Assembly (NCBI RefSeq): GCF_011030405.1
Contig: NZ_JAAJTJ010000009.1
Span: 62,001 to 126,000 of the forward strand
Source of the DNA: Parapedobacter sp. SGR-10
GTDB taxonomy: Bacteria; Bacteroidota; Bacteroidia; Sphingobacteriales; Sphingobacteriaceae
Reading direction: 5' to 3'
Length of the DNA stretch: 64,000 nucleotides
Below are positions 58,569 through 64,000 of the stretch, in pieces. Under the pieces are notes generated by a model. It worked only from the letters and a program-made list of their open reading frames with translations. It was not told where the DNA came from and ran no database searches. The stretch's first letter is position 1, and every line of letters starts with the position of its first letter. Both the position numbers and the translations under genes were made by a program.

Positions 58569-58685
58569 ATGGCCTACAAAGATATCCATACGGTGATGGC
58601 GGCACAAGCGGATTTAGTGGATGTGATAGCGACATTCTCACCCAAGATCGTTCGTATGGCCGACGATGGATCGAAGGAGGATTAG
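58569..58685 (+). pseudogene. rtcB: Remnant of the C terminus of RtcB (RNA ligase)
   Basis: 38 codons to TAG: MAYKDIHTVMAAQADLVDVI then ATFSPKIVRMADDG. RtcB proteins end with AYKDIxxVMxxQxDLVEVV, which this matches closely; the rest of the gene (over 400 codons) is absent and the frame upstream is closed by TAG at 58527. The 58432-58568 stretch before it shows no coding. A full rtcB copy is presumably elsewhere or lost. Confidence 0.62.
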
Positions 58686-58686
58686 G

Positions 58687-59211
58687 CTATCCGGTACGCA
58701 GATACCGGGCTGTCACCAACAGTTGGCCGATATGCCGCTGGGTATGTTCGGCGGCGTGAAAGAGCAGTCCGATGCAGGTTGTCGGTATGCGTTTCCGGCC
58801 CAGATACCGTGTTTCGGCCAAGGTTGAGCTATCTATGTTTTGTAGATAAGTTAGGGCAGTATCAACTTGTTGCCCCAAATCGGAAAGAAGGATGGGAAGG
58901 GAGAGGTTGCGATCTTCTAGCCCTTCTTTCTTTAGGAAAGCAAACTGTTCTTCGCTCAATCCACGGTTGTCCGCATAGGTAAACATGCGGTCTATGACGC
59001 CACTAATATGCTGAAGGTGAAAGGCGGCACTGGCTACCCCAAAAGGTGTTTTCCAGATATCTTCGTCGGTTAGGTTTTGGGTGTATTTGATGGCATCCTC
59101 CTGCACCTGAAGCAAGGCATGTGCTACGGGTTGCAACAGCGCAGGGACTCCGTGTACGGGGCCACGCATCCAAACTTCCAATGATGTTGTATTGTTCATG
59201 GTGTATGTCAA
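58687..59211 (-). CDS. DinB-family protein
   Basis: 174 residues, four-helix bundle. AFHLQHISGVIDRMFTYADN gives the first metal His, and FHAAEHTQRHIGQLLVTARY the other two, the DinB_2 metal site (H near 68, 154 and 158). Bacillithiol/mycothiol S-transferases belong to this superfamily; in this genome, which has a YpdA-type reductase, a thiol transferase role is possible but unproven. An ATG four codons later is also possible. Its stop is 1 nt from the rtcB remnant stop. Confidence 0.87.
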   Translation of the reverse strand: MTYTMNNTTSLEVWMRGPVHGVPALLQPVAHALLQVQEDAIKYTQNLTDEDIWKTPFGVASAAFHLQHISGVIDRMFTYADNRGLSEEQFAFLKKEGLEDRNLSLPILLSDLGQQVDTALTYLQNIDSSTLAETRYLGRKRIPTTCIGLLFHAAEHTQRHIGQLLVTARYLRTG

Positions 59212-59589
59212 TTCACTTTAAAGGTAATCGGATATGCTCAGAATAACAAGAGATGTACGACAAAACCAAGAAGTAGCTGCGAAGCAAATCCTACTGCCGG
59301 ATATGATTCCAAAGCTACCTCGGTATAGTTGGTGCCGAAGCTTCTCCTCTCATATCTAAAATCCCCAGACAGCCTACGAAAATCCATGGACAATAGCGCA
59401 TACAGCCCTTACTACAAAGCATACGCTCCTGAGTGTACGGGGCTGTCGTGTGTGGATAAGAGGGAGTGATACCGTGCGCTGTGCGAGTAGTAGAAACCTG
59501 GCGGGACGAGGGAGTTCTGCACTGCATCTGAGGCAAACATCATCATAAACGCAATATTCATTGACCTTGCTGCAAGTGAGATAGCGGCA
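59212..59589. other. Gap without a supported gene
   Basis: 378 nt. Short open frames on both strands (one reaches into the periodic tract on minus) have no recognisable homology, start context or promoter. No tRNA or hairpin stands out. Confidence 0.5.
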
Positions 59590-59841
59590 ATGTCACGGTA
59601 CACGGCCGTCATGTACCGTGATGTCGTGATGATGTCAGGTGACTATGTGGCCATGTCACGCGCGTGTACGCCTATGTCACGTGAGGATGGTGCCATTTGG
59701 CACCTGCAAAGCCCTGTCACCATGTAATTGAAGGCAAAGTCAAGTGCGTATATCGTCATGTCACTTGACAATGTCGCTGACTACAGTCTGCAAATGACCA
59801 ACTCACTTGACATAGCCGCAATGAATACCCTGCAAATGATG
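59590..59841. repeat. Degenerate 21-bp (42-bp) periodic tract
   Basis: Twelve successive 21-nt units starting at 59590, 59611, 59632 and so on; six begin ATG and five ATGTCA. Units at 59758+59779 and 59800+59821 form 42-nt superunits sharing TCACTTGACA and CTGCAAATGA at the same offsets. In the plus-strand register it reads as heptads (MSRYTAV, MSLDNVA, NSLDIAA), interrupted by TAA in the seventh. Probably a decayed coding or non-coding tandem array. The 59842-60023 rest shows nothing. Confidence 0.6.
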
Positions 59842-60023
59842 AGGTTTTACCTTTGGCTTAAAACGGTAGAGCTACAATCCGGTTTTGCCGCGAAAGTTGC
59901 ATTTCATTTCATCCCTACAATTTATCATTATAAAAATATATGATTTGATGCCTTTTATGGATGAAAATATAATACGTATACAAAATTAATAATTAGTTTT
60001 GTTCTGTTTAAGTATATTTCGTG

Positions 60024-62942
60024 ATGTCGACACCTTTACAAAATCTGTCCTCCATATTGGAAGGAGACCTGTATTATGACAAACAGAATCCCCTGCATAA
60101 AACCAATCTGATTGCCTATTCTTCTGATGCATCCGTTTACCAGGAAGAGCCTTTGGCTGTAGCAATACCGCATTCCAAACAGGATTTGCATAGATTGATA
60201 GATTTTGCAAATGAGCAGCGAATCACCTTGATTCCGCGTACAGCGGGTACTTCATTGGCAGGGCAGGTGGTCGGCAAAGGATTGGTCGTAGATGTGTCGA
60301 AGTATTTCACCAAGATCATAGAGCTAAATGTGGAGGAACGGTGGGTAAGGGTAGAACCGGGTGTGATCAGGGATGACCTGAATGCTTACCTCAAACCTTA
60401 TGGATTGATGTTCGGTCCGGAGACTTCGACAGCCAGTCGTGCCATGGTCGGTGGGATGATCGGCAATAATTCTTCGGGACTGCACTCTATCGTATGGGGC
60501 GATACACGCCAAAACCTGATTTCGGCAGATGTCCTGCTCGATGATGGTTCGGAGGTGATTTTTGAAAAATTAGATCCCACACAACTATTTGCCAGATTGT
60601 CTCAAAATAATAGGGAAGGGCAAATATATCGAGCCATGAATACCCTTGTGACGGATGAAGAGAATATTGGCATTATCCAATCCGGATATCCCAAAAAGAA
60701 TATCACAAGACGTAATACCGGGTATGCATTGGACAGCTTGATCGATTCGGGTAGCTCTTTCAACCTGTGTTCGCTCTTGGCCGGATCGGAAGGGACAATT
60801 GGTCTGGTGACCGAAGCCAAACTAAGATTACGGCCACTTCCTCCCAAGGAGATCGGCTTGCTATGTGTACATTTTGCCGATATGGTGGAGTGTATGCGAG
60901 GCAATATCGTAGCTTTACAGCATCGTCCGGAAGCGTCCGAGCTGGTGGACAAATATATTCTTGACTTTACCAAAGGTCACCCGACTTATCAATACAACCG
61001 TTTTTTTATCGAAGGAGATCCGGCGGCATTGTTGATCATCGAGTTCAGAGCGGATACCGTGGAAGAGATATCAGAAAAAGCGGAGGCTTTGAAAGCTCAT
61101 CTTATGGCAAAAGGATTGGGGTATGCCTATCCCTTGGTGACGGGGACACAGCAAACAAACCTGGTCTGGGATGTGCGCAAGGCCGGATTGGGCTTGATAC
61201 GCAACCTGCCGGGGGACAGCCAGCCTGTCAACCTTATCGAAGATTGTGCCGTAGATCCTTTGGATCTGCCCGATTATGTGGCCGATGTGCAGCGGTTGCT
61301 ACGGGAAGAAGGGGTTCATGCTTCATACTATGCACATGCCGGGGCAGGGGAATTACACATCGAACCGTTTGTCAATCTGAAGACGGCGGAAGGAAAACGG
61401 CAATTCCGGTCTATTTTGGAGAAAACTACGGATTTGGTGTTGAAATACAACGGTTCGCTCAGTGGAGAACACGGCGATGGCCGCCTTCGTGGAGAGTTTA
61501 TCGGTAAGGTATTGGGCGAAAAGGTATATGCTTTATTGCAGGAAGTGAAGCATATCTTTGATCCAAACGGTATTTTCAATGCGGGAAAGATCGTAGATAC
61601 CCCACCTATGGATACGTCCCTGCGTTACGATCAGATTACGGATGGTAAGGCCATACAGACGTATTTTGATTTTACCAAAGACGAGAGTATCCTCCGATTG
61701 GCCGAAAAGTGCTCCGGATCCGGCGATTGCCGCAAGACAGAAATCACAGGAGGTACGATGTGTCCCTCTTTTATGGCTACTCGCGACGAAAAGGACACCA
61801 CACGCGCGCGCGCCAATATGCTTCGCCAGTTTTTGACCAATTCAACCAAACAAAACCGTTTTGACCATAAGGAGATCAAAGAGGTCATGGATTTGTGCCT
61901 CAGCTGCAAAGGATGTAAGAGTGAATGTCCTTCGAGTGTGGATGTGGCCAAAATGAAAGCAGAGTTTTTGCAGCATTATTACGATGCCAATGGCGCCCCA
62001 TTCCGTTCCAGATTGATTGCGAACTTTACCAAATCCCAGCAATTGGGATCGTGGATCGCCCCAGTTTATAATTTTTTTGCACAGACACCCGTCTTTTCAG
62101 ATCTGATCAAGCAGGTGGTGGGGTTTGCACCGAAGCGTTCATTGCCCAAGGTGCATCATATGACCTTGCGACGCTGGTACAACCGCTATAAGCAGGTCGG
62201 TGATTTTCAGAAAAAGGTGTACCTGTACTGCGACGAATTCACAAACTACAACGACACCGAGATCGGTATTACGACCATAAAATTGTTGAACGCATTGGGC
62301 TACGAGGTGATCTTGCCGGATCATCTGGAAAGTGGACGGACATATCTGTCCAAGGGGTTTGTCAAGCAAGCCAAGAAGCTGGCTGATCAGAATGTAAGGC
62401 TACTGAAAGGGTTGGTGTCCACGGAGACACCTTTGATCGGTATAGAGCCTTCGGCTATCCTGACCTTTCGGGATGAATACTTGACCCTGACGGATGCAGA
62501 CCTTCGGGCGGACGCAGAATGTATCGCCAGATCTTCCTTCATGATCGATGAATTCATCGTACAGGAAATGGAAAAGGGCAATATCCGAAAAGACCTGTTT
62601 ACCAATGGGAACAAAAGTATTAAGCTGCACGGTCATTGCTATCAGAAAGCTTTTCATTTGGTCGGTTTTACCGAAAAAATGTTGTCCATCCCCGATAACT
62701 ACAAGGTGGACGTCATACCGTCGGGCTGCTGTGGTATGGCCGGTTCTTTTGGTTATGAAAAGGAACATTATGAAGTATCCATGAAAGTAGCTGAACTGGT
62801 TTTATTGCCTGCTGTCAGAAAAGCAGAAGGGGATACACTCATCGCAGCAACCGGAACTTCCTGCCGCCATCAGATCAAAGATGGCGTGGGACGCACTTCT
62901 TTTCACCCTGTAGAAATACTGTATGATGCACTTATAAAATAA
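60024..62942 (+). CDS. FAD-binding and [4Fe-4S] oxidoreductase fusion (D-2-hydroxyacid dehydrogenase type)
   Basis: 972 residues from the ATG at 60024 (a GTG directly before it is in frame). N-terminal FAD_binding_4 domain (IPRTAGTSLAGQVVGKGLVV, PGVIRDDLNAYLKPYGLMFG, GSEGTIGLVTEAKLRLRPL), FAD-oxidase C domain (YYAHAGAGELHIEPFVN), ferredoxin-like region with CSGSGDCRKTEITGGTMCPS and CLSCKGCKSECPSSVDV (two cubane sites), then CCG domains (HGHCYQKAF, PSGCCGMAGSFGYEKEHYE). This GlcD-GlcF-like fusion resembles YdiJ and oxidises D-2-hydroxyacids such as D-lactate or 2-hydroxyglutarate, passing electrons to the membrane. Substrate not settled. Confidence 0.9.
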   Translation: MSTPLQNLSSILEGDLYYDKQNPLHKTNLIAYSSDASVYQEEPLAVAIPHSKQDLHRLIDFANEQRITLIPRTAGTSLAGQVVGKGLVVDVSKYFTKIIELNVEERWVRVEPGVIRDDLNAYLKPYGLMFGPETSTASRAMVGGMIGNNSSGLHSIVWGDTRQNLISADVLLDDGSEVIFEKLDPTQLFARLSQNNREGQIYRAMNTLVTDEENIGIIQSGYPKKNITRRNTGYALDSLIDSGSSFNLCSLLAGSEGTIGLVTEAKLRLRPLPPKEIGLLCVHFADMVECMRGNIVALQHRPEASELVDKYILDFTKGHPTYQYNRFFIEGDPAALLIIEFRADTVEEISEKAEALKAHLMAKGLGYAYPLVTGTQQTNLVWDVRKAGLGLIRNLPGDSQPVNLIEDCAVDPLDLPDYVADVQRLLREEGVHASYYAHAGAGELHIEPFVNLKTAEGKRQFRSILEKTTDLVLKYNGSLSGEHGDGRLRGEFIGKVLGEKVYALLQEVKHIFDPNGIFNAGKIVDTPPMDTSLRYDQITDGKAIQTYFDFTKDESILRLAEKCSGSGDCRKTEITGGTMCPSFMATRDEKDTTRARANMLRQFLTNSTKQNRFDHKEIKEVMDLCLSCKGCKSECPSSVDVAKMKAEFLQHYYDANGAPFRSRLIANFTKSQQLGSWIAPVYNFFAQTPVFSDLIKQVVGFAPKRSLPKVHHMTLRRWYNRYKQVGDFQKKVYLYCDEFTNYNDTEIGITTIKLLNALGYEVILPDHLESGRTYLSKGFVKQAKKLADQNVRLLKGLVSTETPLIGIEPSAILTFRDEYLTLTDADLRADAECIARSSFMIDEFIVQEMEKGNIRKDLFTNGNKSIKLHGHCYQKAFHLVGFTEKMLSIPDNYKVDVIPSGCCGMAGSFGYEKEHYEVSMKVAELVLLPAVRKAEGDTLIAATGTSCRHQIKDGVGRTSFHPVEILYDALIK

Positions 62943-63128
62943 AGTGACGGAGGTGATGGTAGTGATGTAGTTATGAAGGCAAAACGCATACCTTCATAAC
63001 CTATTTCACATCCATAACTTACATAACTTTAAAATAAAGTGATGATGGTTATAGAAGTTATAAAAGGTCATGATATACGGTGCTTCCATAACTTCCTTCA
63101 CCATCATAACTTCGTAACTTTAAAATAA
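62940..63128. repeat. Two adjacent family-A repeats
   Basis: First unit 62940-63037, the near-exact reverse complement of 50761-50866; second unit 63037-63128, more diverged, with TGATGATGGTTATAGAAG and CACCATCATAACTTCG mirrored ends. Begin at the stop codon of the preceding gene. Confidence 0.85.
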
Positions 63129-63174
63129 AAGTAGTATATTCGAGTTGATTTTTTTATCTTAAATAAAGAAACAT

Positions 63175-63804
63175 ATGAAAGTAATCAAAACAGCATTTTG
63201 CTTAGGGCTCGGATCTATGATGATATGGAGCTGTAACAATAATCCGACTAAGACTGAAGGTAAGACGAGCCAAGGTCATACTATAGAGAAACTTACAAAT
63301 TATCCAGAGGCAGACAAGCAACAACTTTTCTTTCGTTTCGTAGAGGAAGTGAGCACAGATTCTTCTGTCGTGTATACTGCCAAGTCCATCTTTGAAGAAG
63401 ACACTGTAGGGTTGAAAGTGGAGGTCATGAAAAATATACAGCCTGGCATAAATAATTCGGGACAAGTCGATGCAGACAAAGGGTTTGTGGAGGGATCGAT
63501 CAAGCTTTCCTCTATCGGAGCAGAATCCGATAATTTTGTCAAAGCGTTGGGAAAGATGTTCAAATTGCCGACAGAAGGAAAAATGACCTCTGATGCTGTA
63601 TTGCCAACGGTTTTTTCGTCGAACAAGGATGTTGTCGATCTGTCTAAAAATGGTACCTACAGTTTCAAGTTGTTCTTTGAAAATGCAAAAGGTGAACCTG
63701 CTGAGGTATTTGCTACCGTAGATACGTACCGCAAAGCCTTTGAAGTCACCGAAAAGGATTCGACTTTCAGAGTGCAGTTGTTGTCAGCTTTCGAGGGGAA
63801 ATAG
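63175..63804 (+). CDS. Hypothetical lipoprotein
   Basis: 209 residues. Lipoprotein signal with MIWSC lipobox (Cys20), followed by an Asn/Lys/Thr-rich linker. The mature domain is beta-rich (VVYTAKSIFEEDTVGLKVEV, YSFKLFFENAKGEPAEVFAT) with a conserved-looking NNSGQVDADKGFVEGSIKL segment. I do not recognise the family. Own terminator downstream. Confidence 0.75.
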   Translation: MKVIKTAFCLGLGSMMIWSCNNNPTKTEGKTSQGHTIEKLTNYPEADKQQLFFRFVEEVSTDSSVVYTAKSIFEEDTVGLKVEVMKNIQPGINNSGQVDADKGFVEGSIKLSSIGAESDNFVKALGKMFKLPTEGKMTSDAVLPTVFSSNKDVVDLSKNGTYSFKLFFENAKGEPAEVFATVDTYRKAFEVTEKDSTFRVQLLSAFEGK

Positions 63805-63818
63805 GAGATTATAAATAG

Positions 63819-63853
63819 ACCTATAGTTTTTTTCAAAACTTATAGGTTTTTCT
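63819..63853 (+). terminator. Terminator after the lipoprotein gene
   Basis: ACCTATAGTTTT (63819-63830) pairs with AAAACTTATAGGT (63835-63847), one bulge, followed by TTTTTC. Confidence 0.8.
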
Positions 63854-63874
63854 TATGTTAAATCAGTATTCTAT

Positions 63875-64000
63875 ATGAAACATTTGTATATTGGTCTCGC
63901 TTTATTATTATCTATAGGCCAATTGTTTGCAGCCAAAGTAGACACCGTGGAGGTGTATTCCGCTGCTATGAAAAAGAAAATCAAAGCTGTTGTTATTTCA
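63875..64000 (+). CDS. Start of an exported esterase-like protein (3' end outside window)
   Basis: 42 codons from the ATG at 63875. Signal peptide MKHLYIGLALLLSIGQLFAA, then KVDTVEVYSAAMKKKIKAVV, which resembles the N terminus of exported esterase-D/FrmB-like alpha/beta hydrolases in Bacteroidota. The catalytic part is not visible, so this is a likelihood only. Confidence 0.55.
   Translation, partial: MKHLYIGLALLLSIGQLFAAKVDTVEVYSAAMKKKIKAVVIS

Noticed and set aside
59412..59612. 66-codon minus-strand frame upstream of the periodic tract
   Set aside because: No promoter, no homology recognised, overlaps the repeat edge.
59728..59943. 71-codon plus-strand frame in the periodic tract
   Set aside because: Covers only the 3' half of the repeat array, interrupted upstream by TAA; no start context. 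Kept as a repeat instead.

Overview
The window reads as chromosomal DNA of a free-living Bacteroidota, most likely a Sphingobacteriaceae member (Sphingobacterium/Pedobacter type). Support: several start regions carry the Bacteroidota -7 promoter element TAnnTTTG, often with TTG/TTTG about 19-20 nt upstream; most genes lack a Shine-Dalgarno sequence; family-restricted genes are present (DUF4905, DUF3276/PUR-like, DUF3078, a lipidated TamA-like protein, a 630-residue PurF-like enzyme); the intergenic DNA is AT-rich and full of short palindromic repeats. Most of the window is ordinary housekeeping DNA.

Layout. 1-7.2 kb: end of folK, a LOG-family gene, kdsB with a DUF4256 gene, a DUF3078 outer-membrane protein, rlmH, an unlisted 52-residue Cys-rich mini-gene, a LysM/RlpA-like exported protein with a DUF4905 gene, and a long-form NfeD protease. 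7.4-19.9 kb: amt, a PurF-like enzyme, an AI-2E-family permease, a SpoU methyltransferase divergent from a TamA-like lipoprotein, asnB, a broken tRNA-Asn copy followed by intact tRNA-Asn, a PfkB kinase and a cytochrome b5-like protein. 19.9-28.1 kb: an ECF sigma factor, murB, a TetR regulator, a YpdA-type reductase with a FUSC membrane protein, and purN-purH. 28.4-32.2 kb: a LiaF-like / LytS / LytT / serine-hydrolase-like operon on the minus strand. 32.5-37.7 kb: a DUF3276 gene, an S9 dipeptidyl peptidase, and a hisG-hisD operon preceded by a histidine-rich leader peptide. 37.9-48.1 kb: an exported sugar-oxidation locus. 48.3-50.5 kb: an IS3-family element joining two unrelated gene fragments. 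50.9-64 kb: mgsA, an SpmA-SpmB fusion, riboflavin synthase, pdxH-nuoC-nuoD, yqgE, tRNA-Lys with an odd structured island downstream, an HxlR/DoxX pair, an rtcB remnant, a DinB gene, a degenerate 21-bp periodic tract, a giant FAD/Fe-S oxidoreductase, a lipoprotein and the start of an esterase.

Working together. The 38-48 kb block combines a GMC flavoprotein, its gluconate-2-dehydrogenase-subunit-3-like partner with the export signal, two exported Gfo/Idh/MocA oxidoreductases, an exported TIM-barrel isomerase and an MFS transporter. This is the gene content expected for periplasmic 3-keto-sugar (glucoside-3-dehydrogenase type) chemistry. The his genes carry a classical attenuation signature: a leader peptide of 19 residues with five His codons downstream of a near-consensus promoter. 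The four-gene LiaF-LytS-LytT operon ends in a beta-lactamase-fold protein whose catalytic Lys is Gln.

The least explained parts are non-coding: the structured island behind tRNA-Lys bounded by a duplicated tRNA tail, the tRNA-Asn copy whose anticodon arm is replaced by a 16-nt palindrome, the 21-bp periodic tract at 59.6-59.84 kb, and at least four families of interspersed inverted repeats. I found no CRISPR array, rRNA operon, prophage or recognised defence system.
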